Assembly: GCA_045636225.1 (NCBI GenBank)
Contig: JAZTXB010000047.1
Coordinates: forward strand, 11,239 to 75,238
Origin: UMGS1613 sp045636225
GTDB taxonomy: Bacteria > Bacillota_I > Bacilli_A > RF39 > UBA660
DNA length: 64,000 nucleotides
Direction of reading: 5' to 3'
The notes under the pieces were generated by a model. It ran no database searches. It was not told the DNA's origin and saw nothing but the letters and a program-made list of their open reading frames with translations. Below, one piece after another: positions 8,699 to 16,555 of this stretch. Each line of letters begins with the position of its first letter. The first letter of the stretch is position 1. The position numbers and the translations under genes were made by a program.

Positions 8699-10651
8699 AT
8701 GTTAAGTCGTGAAGAAATAAAAGATAATAAAGAAATAAGTAAATTGATTGAATACGGATATGATTTGCATAAAAGACAAATGGAACATTATGAACATTCT
8801 ATTCCTAACTTCGAATTTTATAATGGCAATTGTTGTCCAATGAAAAAAGTAGATGGTGGCGGGATATTTGGAATGAGAGGATATGCTAACCATTCTGAAG
8901 CACGTGTATTTACAACTTTAGGAGTAACAGTTGGAAAACAAAAGAAAGATGGATTTGATTTAGATTATGCTCAGATGATTCAAACAGATAATGGATATCG
9001 AAATATATATTTTTCAAATTTAAAAATAAGTGATAACCAAAAACACTGGTATACTACATTAGACTATGATAGAAGTAACGATTGGGATCATATGACTGAT
9101 GAAGATAAACAACAACTATTTATTAAAACTATGGAATTCATAGGTTTCAAAAAAGAAGATGTATTAGCAGTTTTAAATGGTACTTTAACAGCACGTGAAG
9201 CATATATGAATGTTGCCCCAGAAGAAATTAGAAATTTACAATGGGTCAATAAAAGTAGAAGAATGTTTGTATTTGATGGAAATGTTGCAGTTGAAGGAAG
9301 ATTTGGTTCAATGGATATGGATAAATTTCCATTCCCTTTTGAAGGGCAGCCTATATTAGATTGCTCAAAAGTTAAAACATCTTGTATATATTTTGAAAAC
9401 AATAATCGTAGAGTAAAATTAATAAATGTAAATTCTAATTCTGAGTCTATTAGTTATACTAACTTAAAAAATGCTATTATAGATGAGCCGATTGATTTAT
9501 CGCTAGTAGATGCTACAGGTACAAAATTTGGACATCATACAGTTATCAACTTGGGATGGTCAATAGCAAAATTAGATGATATGGATTTAACACTAGCAGT
9601 TAATGAAAATGGTGAAAGATATGTAGTAGATGAAAAAGGAAGAGTTCAATTTGATTATGATTATAATCCTAAAACTGTTACTTCATCAAAAATTAAATCA
9701 AGAAATGTTTTGATAATGGCTAATGCAGATAATGAACAAATGACAAAATCTGCAATTGAAAATGATGCTGATGGAGTTGGATTAGTAAGAACGGAACATA
9801 TTTTTACAAATATAAATGATGTAAAAAAGATGGTTGAATTATTAGATTATCCTAGTGATGAAGTGGAAAAAGAAAATTTAAAGAGAATTAAAGAATTACA
9901 AATTAAACAAGTTAAAGAAATATTAAAATCAAATTCAAATCAACCTATAGTATTTAGATTATTAGATTTTAAACTAAAAGAATATTTAAGAAACTTTGGT
10001 TTAACATTTGATGACTATTATGATGAAGAATATGTAGAGTACTTAAGAGGTGCAGCTATTTTATGTAAAAATAAAAAAGTCTTAGCCACTCAAGTTGAAG
10101 CAATTTTTGAAACATTAGATGGAATGAATATAGATGTTAATTTACTTATTCCAATGTTAAGATCATCATATGAATTTACTGATATAAAAAAGGAAATAAT
10201 GAAGTTGTCTGAAAAGTATAATTTAAAAAGTTTAAAAATTGGTGCAATGATAGAAAATACAACAATGAGTAATGATGCAGATGAATTAGCAAAAGAAGCT
10301 GACTTTATTTCAATCGGAACTAACGATTTGACTGAAAGTGCAACAGGATTAACTAGAGATAATAATTCAATAGAATTTCAAGAATTAACAGATGAAGTTA
10401 AATCTGCAATTGAAGAAACTATATTTAGAGCAAGAAGTATTAATCCAAATATAGTTGTTGGTGTATGTGGAGAACATGGAAATTATTTAGAAAATGTTCA
10501 ATACTATAGCACACTTGATATTGATTATATTACGTGCAGCCCTTCATTTATAAGAGCAAATAAAGAGTTTTTAACAAATAATTCTAACTTAGAAGCAAGC
10601 AAAGTAAAACAATTAAAACTTACTGATAAAAAAACAGATGATAAACATTAG
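8699..10651 (+). CDS. PPDK-like PEP-binding TIM-barrel protein with unfamiliar N-terminal half
   Basis: 650 residues. The C-terminal half (about 335-625) matches the PEP-utilising barrel of pyruvate phosphate dikinase and PTS enzyme I: MANADNEQM, DGVGLVRTEHIF, FRLLDFK, AMIENTTM, ISIGTNDLTES and GVCGEHGN. The expected Arg, Glu, Asp and general-acid Cys are all present. The N-terminal 330 residues show neither an ATP-grasp domain nor the TSHAA-type phospho-His loop I would expect, so the phosphoryl route is unclear. It may act on PEP or pyruvate with another acceptor. A strong AGGGAGG ribosome site precedes the ATG. First gene of the four-gene cargo run. Confidence 0.75.
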   Translation: MLSREEIKDNKEISKLIEYGYDLHKRQMEHYEHSIPNFEFYNGNCCPMKKVDGGGIFGMRGYANHSEARVFTTLGVTVGKQKKDGFDLDYAQMIQTDNGYRNIYFSNLKISDNQKHWYTTLDYDRSNDWDHMTDEDKQQLFIKTMEFIGFKKEDVLAVLNGTLTAREAYMNVAPEEIRNLQWVNKSRRMFVFDGNVAVEGRFGSMDMDKFPFPFEGQPILDCSKVKTSCIYFENNNRRVKLINVNSNSESISYTNLKNAIIDEPIDLSLVDATGTKFGHHTVINLGWSIAKLDDMDLTLAVNENGERYVVDEKGRVQFDYDYNPKTVTSSKIKSRNVLIMANADNEQMTKSAIENDADGVGLVRTEHIFTNINDVKKMVELLDYPSDEVEKENLKRIKELQIKQVKEILKSNSNQPIVFRLLDFKLKEYLRNFGLTFDDYYDEEYVEYLRGAAILCKNKKVLATQVEAIFETLDGMNIDVNLLIPMLRSSYEFTDIKKEIMKLSEKYNLKSLKIGAMIENTTMSNDADELAKEADFISIGTNDLTESATGLTRDNNSIEFQELTDEVKSAIEETIFRARSINPNIVVGVCGEHGNYLENVQYYSTLDIDYITCSPSFIRANKEFLTNNSNLEASKVKQLKLTDKKTDDKH

Positions 10652-10668
10652 AAATAAGGAGATAAGAT

Positions 10669-11118
10669 ATGGATATAAATTTTAGAAATGCTAAATTAGA
10701 AGATAAAGAATTTATTTTAAATGCAAATAGAGAAATAAATATATTATCAGGACTTAATGATAGTACATTTGATAACAACATTGATAAAGATCTATTTGAA
10801 GATAAAATTTGTAAAGTTATTATTGCTGAAATTGATAATAATATTGCAGGATTTGTTTTATATTCTTATATTTATTGGGCAAATTGTGGAAAAGGAATTT
10901 ATTTATCACAAGCTTATGTTAAAAATGAATATAGAAAACAAGGAATATTAAAAATGTTATTACAAGAATTAGAGACAAGAGAAAAAGAATGTAATTTTAT
11001 AACAAATCTTGTAGGGAATGAAAATGAAGTTATGATGAAATCATTAAATAAATTAAATTTTAAATCATCAGATTTAACAACTTATTATAGAAAAACTAAG
11101 GAGAATGTTAATGAATAA
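10669..11118 (+). CDS. GNAT family N-acetyltransferase (cargo gene)
   Basis: 149 residues with the GNAT core: beta-4 LSQAYVKNEYRKQGILKMLLQEL (acetyl-CoA loop YRKQGI at about residue 85-90) and a C-terminal MMKSLNKLNFKSS motif-B helix. Substrate unknown. It begins 17 bp after the PEP-barrel gene and its stop overlaps the start region of the peptidase E gene, so these are one transcript. Confidence 0.82.
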   Translation: MDINFRNAKLEDKEFILNANREINILSGLNDSTFDNNIDKDLFEDKICKVIIAEIDNNIAGFVLYSYIYWANCGKGIYLSQAYVKNEYRKQGILKMLLQELETREKECNFITNLVGNENEVMMKSLNKLNFKSSDLTTYYRKTKENVNE

Positions 11119-11713
11119 AAAAATAGTACTAACTTCTTGTGGGATAATAAATGAAGATGTAAAAAAAGAGTTTTATAAATTACTAAATAAAGAAATTGAA
11201 AATATTAAAGTTTTATACATAACTACAGCAATAGATGGTGAAGATGATTCTGATACAAGTTGGATTGAAGAAGAATTTCAAACTATTTTAAATTTAGGTA
11301 TAAAAAAAGAAAATATTAAAGAGTACAAAATGGATTATGATATAAATTTATCTTTGTTTGATATGATATATATGATGGGTGGAAATACATTTTACTTACT
11401 GAAAAAAATTAGAGATACTAAATTTGATATAAAATTAAAAGAGGCTATAAATAATGGATTAATTTATGTTGGGTCTAGTGCTGGAAGTATTGTTTTAGGA
11501 AACACTATTGAATTAGCTCTAGCGTACGATAAAAATGATGTGAATTTAACTGATTTTACAGGATTGAAACTAATTGACGGCATAATTGTCCCTCATGCAA
11601 ATAGGAAGCAAGAGTTTATTAAAGAAAAGAAAAAACAATATAAGGAAAAAATATATGCCGTGCATGATGAACACGGAGTCATAGTAAATAATAATGAATT
11701 GAAAGAAATTTAG
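11111..11713 (+). CDS. Peptidase E (S51)/type 1 glutamine amidotransferase-like protein
   Basis: An in-frame ATG at 11105 is too close to the AAGGAG site, so the ATG at 11111 is preferred, giving 200 residues. Landmarks are GGNTFYLL (about 88-95) and the nucleophile elbow VGSSAGSIVLG (about 120-130), then 'IVPHANRKQ' and 'DEHGVIV'. These match S51 aspartyl dipeptidase-type enzymes; paralogues often have unknown substrates. Overlaps the end of the GNAT gene by 8 bp. Cytoplasmic, no signal peptide. Confidence 0.83.
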   Translation: MNKKIVLTSCGIINEDVKKEFYKLLNKEIENIKVLYITTAIDGEDDSDTSWIEEEFQTILNLGIKKENIKEYKMDYDINLSLFDMIYMMGGNTFYLLKKIRDTKFDIKLKEAINNGLIYVGSSAGSIVLGNTIELALAYDKNDVNLTDFTGLKLIDGIIVPHANRKQEFIKEKKKQYKEKIYAVHDEHGVIVNNNELKEI

Positions 11714-11721
11714 GTGTAAAA

Positions 11722-13131
11722 ATGATAAGAATTAAATCAATAAAATTTTACAATCATAAAATATTTGGGAATCAGTTTTTTGATTTTACAATTGACGGGA
11801 ACAATCCAGTTAATAATATTATTTTTGCAGGAGAAAATGGTAGCGGAAAAACAAAGTTATTAGAGGAATTACATAACGTTAGTAATTTTTCTTTCTTTGC
11901 AAATTATGGTATTTATTCTCAAAAAACACATGAGATAATTGTAGATTTATCAACAGAAAACTACTGTGATATTAACAATGATGATATAAAGATAAATGAA
12001 GCGATTTTAACTATATCAAAAAACGCTGAGGAAAACACTTCTAATAATTTAGTTTTTTTAAGTAATGGAAATAAGATAAAAAACGTTAAAAGAGCTGGCT
12101 CTACAGACAGAGTTATCTCTTTAAAAATAAATGGATTATATTCTAATGTGGATATAAATTATAAACCTAGAAATACTATTCAAGGAATAACTAATAAGAC
12201 ATTAGATAATGATAATAATTCTATCCCTAATGATATGGCATCAGAAATTATACAACTTCTAGTTGATATAGCAATACAAGATAGCTGTGACGTTGATTCT
12301 TGGATAGGGAGTCATAGAAATGCAGTTGTTCCTGATAACATTTATCACACCAGGTTAAAAAGATTTACTAATGCGTTTGAAAAAATGTTTGAAGACACAA
12401 TAAAATACAAAGAAATTAGAAATAATTCTATTCCAATATTTGAAAAAAATAATAATGAAATAGAAATTTCATCATTAAGTTCTGGGGAAAAACAAGTTAT
12501 ATTTAGAGGAATTTACTTACTTAGAAATAAGAATAGTTTAAAAGGTGTTCCTGTATTTATTGACGAACCTGAAATAAGTATGCACCCTAAATGGGAAGAA
12601 ACAATATTTGAGTATTATAAAAATATATTTTCGGAAGAAAATATTCAAACATCACAAATGTTTGTCGCAACTCATTCGGAGCATATTTTATCTAATGTTT
12701 TAAATTATAATGATAGTTTAGTAATAAAAATAAAAGATAATACTACTCAAAAATTCTATAAAAATGGGCCAGGCACAATTTTACCAACTATAACATTGGC
12801 AGAAATAAAATATAGTATTTTTGACTTATATACTACAGATTTCCATACTTTGCTTTATGGATATATACAACAAAATTTTGTTTCCGATAATAATGGGCAG
12901 TTAATTGATAATCCCAATATTTTACAAACAGATGAATGGTTGAAAAATCAAAATGTTCCTCTAAAAGAATATGTTAAACAGATTAGTCCTACGCATACTA
13001 AACATTATGATACACTTTCAACATATATAAGGAATTGCATTGATCATCCGGATGATGATCATAGTTATTGCAATGAAGAATTAATTACATCTATAGAGAA
13101 AATGATAGAAATAATTAATAACAACAATTAG
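11722..13131 (+). CDS. AAA (SMC/ABC-like) ATPase with C-terminal R-x4-H motif, candidate defence effector
   Basis: 469 residues. Walker A is GENGSGKT (37-44), the ABC signature is SLSSGEKQVIF (about 250-260) and Walker B is VFIDEPEISMHP (about 283-294), with the switch His in ATHSEHIL. This is the AAA_15/21 'OLD-like' type without a TOPRIM domain. The C-terminus contains YIRNCIDHP, with R437 and H442 spaced as in HEPN RNase motifs (R-x4-H), followed by an amphipathic helix. Similar ATPases occur in abortive-infection systems, so an antiphage role is plausible but not shown. It starts 8 bp after the peptidase E gene and ends the cargo run. Confidence 0.8.
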   Translation: MIRIKSIKFYNHKIFGNQFFDFTIDGNNPVNNIIFAGENGSGKTKLLEELHNVSNFSFFANYGIYSQKTHEIIVDLSTENYCDINNDDIKINEAILTISKNAEENTSNNLVFLSNGNKIKNVKRAGSTDRVISLKINGLYSNVDINYKPRNTIQGITNKTLDNDNNSIPNDMASEIIQLLVDIAIQDSCDVDSWIGSHRNAVVPDNIYHTRLKRFTNAFEKMFEDTIKYKEIRNNSIPIFEKNNNEIEISSLSSGEKQVIFRGIYLLRNKNSLKGVPVFIDEPEISMHPKWEETIFEYYKNIFSEENIQTSQMFVATHSEHILSNVLNYNDSLVIKIKDNTTQKFYKNGPGTILPTITLAEIKYSIFDLYTTDFHTLLYGYIQQNFVSDNNGQLIDNPNILQTDEWLKNQNVPLKEYVKQISPTHTKHYDTLSTYIRNCIDHPDDDHSYCNEELITSIEKMIEIINNNN

Positions 13132-13216
13132 AAATATAAAGAAATGCAAAATAACATTGGCTTTATTTTTTCAGCGAGTATGTAATGTTCTCTAATATAT
13201 TAATTAAGCCTCTTTC

Positions 13217-13303
13217 TTTGCATAGGGGTTGGGAAAATTCCCATATATGAATTGTTGCGGGAGTAAGAATTCAGTGCTGGCACAGACAGAAACTTACTCC
13301 CTT
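13217..13303 (-). other. Structured noncoding element, right copy (inverted relative to 8.6 kb)
   Basis: Read on the minus strand it aligns over about 78 nt with 8591-8669, including GAATTC..TACTCC..AATTC and TGGGAATTTTCCCA. It additionally has a 9-bp stem GGGAGTAAG/CTTACTCCC (13259-13303). Together the two copies bracket exactly the cargo genes 8.7-13.1 kb. Confidence 0.45.
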
Positions 13304-13314
13304 AAAGGCATTTA

Positions 13315-13350
13315 AAGCACTATCTGAAAAAAGATAGTGCTTATTTTTTT
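13315..13350 (+). terminator. Rho-independent terminator after the cargo region
   Basis: Stem AAGCACTATCT/AGATAGTGCTT (11 bp) with a GAAAAA loop and a following T-run on the plus strand. It would stop transcripts from the AAA ATPase side. It ends at the stop codon of the convergent 13349 gene. Confidence 0.85.
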
Positions 13351-13660
13351 AATTATAATTAATTAGTTTTAATTTAGTGATATTTACGATTTTTAAATTA
13401 TATTTAATTCTTAAAATTAGTTCGATTTGTGGTATTAACTTATCAATATTACATCTAACATTAAATACATCTATTGCAGAGTTGATATGATTACGAAGTG
13501 GACAATCTGATAAACAATTTCTACTATGTCCATTTGCTAAATAAAATGCTATTGTATCGGGTATAACAAAGTTAATAAGATACTCATTATAATTGTTATA
13601 AAATGGTAATAATATTTCTTTAAATTCTTTATCAGTTATATCTTCTTTACCTTTAATCAT
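13349..13660 (-). CDS. Hypothetical mobile-element protein, coupled to TnpV
   Basis: 103 residues that I do not recognise. Features: a charged N-terminus (MIKGKEDITDKEFKEIL), an aromatic helix, a Cys cluster (CLSDCPLRNH, about residues 48-57), a third Cys at about 69, and a beta-rich basic C-terminus. The Cys-x3-Cys could bind metal. Its start overlaps the TnpV stop by 4 bp, so it is translated with TnpV and likely belongs to the element's right-end functions. Confidence 0.6.
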   Translation of the reverse strand: MIKGKEDITDKEFKEILLPFYNNYNEYLINFVIPDTIAFYLANGHSRNCLSDCPLRNHINSAIDVFNVRCNIDKLIPQIELILRIKYNLKIVNITKLKLINYN

Positions 13661-14019
13661 ATTTCATCTCCATATACGATTTCTCTTAAAACTATTTCTT
13701 CAGCAATGTTTTTACAAGTATTCATTTTTTGAATCCATAACATTTGATTTTTAGCTTTTAATTTTTCAGTAATAGTATCATCAAATTCTATTAGTTCATT
13801 TATTAAATAATTAACTTTATTTTCTGCTTCTTTACTTACTGAAAAAAGATGTTCGTTTAGTTTATCTTTCATTAGTAATTCTTGAAATAATGCTTTCTTA
13901 TGATTTTTTAAATATTCTAATCTTAATAATCCATATTTATTTAATTGTTTATTTTCTTTTTCAGCAAGTGCTAAATCAGGTAAGTAATAATCTCCATATT
14001 TTTTATAATTTATTTTCAT
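13657..14019 (-). CDS. tnpV: TnpV family transposon-encoded protein
   Basis: 120 residues. The pattern YKKYGDYYLPDLALAE, GLLRLEYLKNHKKALFQELL, and a C-terminal QMLWIQKMNTCKNIAEEIVLREIVY is characteristic of TnpV from Tn4451-type and related Gram-positive mobile elements. All-helical, cytoplasmic; its exact biochemical role is not established. An AAGGAATTG ribosome site precedes the ATG. It is adjacent to the repeat pair at 14072-14092, so it marks the right end of the integrase-bearing element. Confidence 0.88.
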   Translation of the reverse strand: MKINYKKYGDYYLPDLALAEKENKQLNKYGLLRLEYLKNHKKALFQELLMKDKLNEHLFSVSKEAENKVNYLINELIEFDDTITEKLKAKNQMLWIQKMNTCKNIAEEIVLREIVYGDEI

Positions 14020-14071
14020 AATTTCAATTCCTTTCTTTTGTGAAGAATATTAGTAGTATTATTTTTAATTT

Positions 14072-14325
14072 TAGGTACCCATTTAGGTACTCAATCACTA
14101 AAATCTCTTAAAATTATATAAATTTTTATAATTAGATTTAATTTATAATTGCTTAAAATATAAGGATTTAATTAGCAATAATTTATTTCATATATGAAAG
14201 GTTTTGGCCCCCTGAAGACTAGCCGAGAGGCTAGTCATTTTTGTTTTTATCAATAAAATCAAGGGTTTACAAGGATTTGTTATCTAAAAAATACTATTTC
14301 AGGTAACAAAAAGGTAACATTTTTT
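14072..14325 (+). other. Att-like unit B: repeat pair, hairpin, second repeat pair
   Basis: TAGGTACCC (14072-14080) and TAGGTACTC (14084-14092) match the pair at 5385-5405 in 19 of 22 positions. After 110 AT-rich bp comes CCCCCTGAAG plus an ACTAGCC/GGCTAGT hairpin (near 14205-14240) with a T-rich tail. A second pair, AGGTAAC at 14301-14307 and 14312-14318, is followed by TTTTTT. The 25 nt of this second pair recur exactly at 16164-16188. I read it as the junction between two tandem elements. The rest of the 14020-14471 gap shows only a promoter near 14441. Confidence 0.6.
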
Positions 14326-14440
14326 GTTGCTTAAGTGTTACCTAAAAGCCAATTTTACAAAAATTAATCTTCATAAATGCTTATAAAATAAGACTTTTTG
14401 ATAAATTTGAGTCAGTCCAAATAGTTTTGGTTGATTTGTA

Positions 14441-14449
14441 TGGTATAAT
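14441..14449 (+). promoter_or_regulatory. Extended -10 promoter of the metallophosphoesterase gene
   Basis: TGGTATAAT, a TGn-extended consensus -10, lies 22 bp upstream of the start codon. No good -35 is visible, as is usual for extended -10 promoters. Confidence 0.6.
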
Positions 14450-14471
14450 TATATTGAGAGGTGAATACTTT

Positions 14472-15191
14472 ATGAAAATCGCAGTTTTTTCTGATATACA
14501 TGGAAATTTACAAGCATTAAAAGCAATTGTTGCGGATATTAATAAAAATAATTTTGATGAAGTTATTTGTTTAGGTGATGTCATTGCAATGGGACCTAAT
14601 CCAAAAGAGTGTCTTGATTTGATAATCGATAATAATTATAAAATGGTTTTAGGAAATCATGAGTTGTATTATATAAAAGGAACACAAATAGATGATGAAA
14701 TGGGAGAAGGAGAAATAAAACATCAAAACTGGATTAAAGAACAATTGAAAGATGATTATATAGACTTTCTTAACAAATGCCCAATGAAAATAGAAATAAC
14801 TAAAAATAATATAAAACTTTTATTTCAACATTTTTTAATTGATGATAATTCAAAAGATGAATATCCATTAGAAGATCTAAGTATTGTTAAAGATGCTAGA
14901 ATTAGTGAACAGTTTGATAAAATTGATACAAATTATATGTTTATTGGTCATGAACACAAAAGTTTTGATGTGAATATAAACAATAAAAAATTATTTGATG
15001 CTGGAAGTAGCGGTTGTAGAAAAGATGAAGAAACATTTTATACTGTTATTACAATTGCAAATGATGTTGTTAATATTGAAAAAAAATATTTGATTTATGA
15101 TAGAGATCAATTTGTTTCGACATTAAAAAATATAGAATATCCGGACAGAAAAATAATTTCAAAAATATTTTTTGGAATAAATGATTTATAA
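14472..15191 (+). CDS. Metallophosphoesterase (YfcE/MJ0936-type)
   Basis: The ATG at 14472 has a GAGAGGTG ribosome site; an upstream in-frame ATG at 14427 lies within the promoter and is rejected. 239 residues. All calcineurin-like motifs are present: FSDIHGN (8-14), CLGDVIAMGP, LGNHELYY, FQHFL and GHEHKSF. It should be a dinuclear-metal phosphodiesterase or phosphatase; the natural substrate is unknown. It lies alone with the next gene between two identical 25-nt repeats, so it is probably cargo of a small integrated segment. Confidence 0.88.
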   Translation: MKIAVFSDIHGNLQALKAIVADINKNNFDEVICLGDVIAMGPNPKECLDLIIDNNYKMVLGNHELYYIKGTQIDDEMGEGEIKHQNWIKEQLKDDYIDFLNKCPMKIEITKNNIKLLFQHFLIDDNSKDEYPLEDLSIVKDARISEQFDKIDTNYMFIGHEHKSFDVNINNKKLFDAGSSGCRKDEETFYTVITIANDVVNIEKKYLIYDRDQFVSTLKNIEYPDRKIISKIFFGINDL

Positions 15192-15225
15192 AATATATAA
15201 TACATTAAATAGATAAGGAACACCT

Positions 15226-16131
15226 ATGAAGTTTAGTAAATTCACAAATATAAAAGATGAAGAAAAATTTTTTACAACAAAATATATGATATATAAATAT
15301 AAATTTGCACCTGTATATATAGATAGTGGTATTGATATACCGGATTGTTATTTTGAATTTGAAAATAAATTTTTCGCAGTAGAAGTTACAAGATATTTTC
15401 AGCAAAATTCAGAAAAAGAACATCAAGAATATGTAAATCTTGTAGAAAAATACCTTGAGAATAATTTTTTTAAAGAAGCATATCATCGTTTAGGTAGAAG
15501 AAAAGCAGAAAATGTAACGATCTCATTTTATAATCTTGATGAATTAAAAGATTTAATAATTAATAATAGTAATTATATAAAAAATATATTTATTGGAGAT
15601 AATTATTATCTTAACGAAAAAAAAGAAAAGCTTGGAGATGTCTACTTAATTGGAAATGAAAAAGAAAAAATGACGATAGTAGAATTTATAGATTCACTTT
15701 CTAATGAAATATGTAATGAAGAGAATATAGAATTAGAAATATTTACAAGGAACAGATATGATATTTCGATAAGTTTTAAATTTTGTAAAATTCCTTATTA
15801 TGGAAAGAATAATGATAAAAAAGTAATTCCGGTATTTTGTTGGTTTGTAAATGATAATGAATTATATGACAACATTATTAAGATTATTTTGCATAAAAAT
15901 AAAAAATTAATAAATGAATATATTCCTAAATTTGCAGAACATAATATAAAGTATGATAATTATAATTTAGTTGTATATAATGAGGGAATACCAGCAGATT
16001 TAGATGAAGAAAAATTGTTTGCTCAAGTCAAGAAAATTGATAATTTAAAATATCAAGAAATAGCGATATTCTTATGGAAAAAAGTTATGGTAATAAGTAA
16101 TAATAATTATCAAGTTTTTCATACTAAATAG
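15226..16131 (+). CDS. Hypothetical protein, possible degenerate PD-(D/E)XK fold
   Basis: 301 residues, no recognised family and no signal peptide. Residues about 34-57 read DIPDCYFEFENKFFAVEVTR, which has the strand-turn-strand shape of a PD-(D/E)XK core, but the Lys of ExK is replaced by Thr (EVT). The rest is rich in Lys, Asn, Tyr and Phe, with LGRRKAENVTISFYN and a C-terminal LKYQEIAIFLWKKV helix. It follows the metallophosphoesterase by 34 bp with an AGGAACACCT ribosome site. A nuclease-related role is only a guess. It is the last gene of the segment bounded by the 25-nt repeats. Confidence 0.6.
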   Translation: MKFSKFTNIKDEEKFFTTKYMIYKYKFAPVYIDSGIDIPDCYFEFENKFFAVEVTRYFQQNSEKEHQEYVNLVEKYLENNFFKEAYHRLGRRKAENVTISFYNLDELKDLIINNSNYIKNIFIGDNYYLNEKKEKLGDVYLIGNEKEKMTIVEFIDSLSNEICNEENIELEIFTRNRYDISISFKFCKIPYYGKNNDKKVIPVFCWFVNDNELYDNIIKIILHKNKKLINEYIPKFAEHNIKYDNYNLVVYNEGIPADLDEEKLFAQVKKIDNLKYQEIAIFLWKKVMVISNNNYQVFHTK

Positions 16132-16163
16132 TTGTTGCTATAAAATATTACAATGTTTTTTCG

Positions 16164-16399
16164 AGGTAACAAAAAGGTAACATTTTTTCAAATTTAGGTG
16201 AACTGAAATGGCCTAAATTGGCTTGTTAAAGCCATTTTTGACCAGTAAAAGCCATTTTTGTACTATCAAAACAACGAATTTATAATCCCCCTGAAGGAGC
16301 CGAAAGGCTCCATTTTTTTGTGTTATGCTTTATAAAGCCAATGTTTACAAGGGTTTGCAAGTTTACAACCCAGTTGTATTAGGTACATTTTAGGTACCA
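16164..16399 (+). other. Att-like unit C: repeat pair, hairpin, second repeat pair
   Basis: AGGTAAC at 16164-16170 and 16175-16181 plus TTTTTT is identical over 25 nt to 14301-14325. Then two copies of AAGCCATTTTTG(A/T)C occur near 16230-16262. CCCCCTGAAG plus a GGAGCC/GGCTCC hairpin with GAAA loop and T-run follows near 16288-16319. Then TTTACAAGGGTTTG resembles 14272-14286, and TAGGTACAT (16380) and TAGGTACCA (16391) form a new pair. I read it as a junction between elements two and three. The remaining gap to 16555 holds a promoter (TATAAT at 16506-16511, TGA-extended). Confidence 0.6.
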
Positions 16400-16555
16400 T
16401 TTAGATACTTTTTCTGGTACCTAAAGTACCAAGTCTAGTTTATTAAACCATTATAAATACTGGCTTTAAATATAAAAAAGAGTGCCTTTTGTTCGAATAC
16501 TATGATATAATTAAACTGTTGTTAGCAACGATAACTTAATGAGGTGATTAGTGTT

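Noticed and set aside
9088..9402. 104-codon minus-strand frame inside the PEP-barrel gene
   Set aside because: Antisense to a gene with conserved motifs; no ribosome site.
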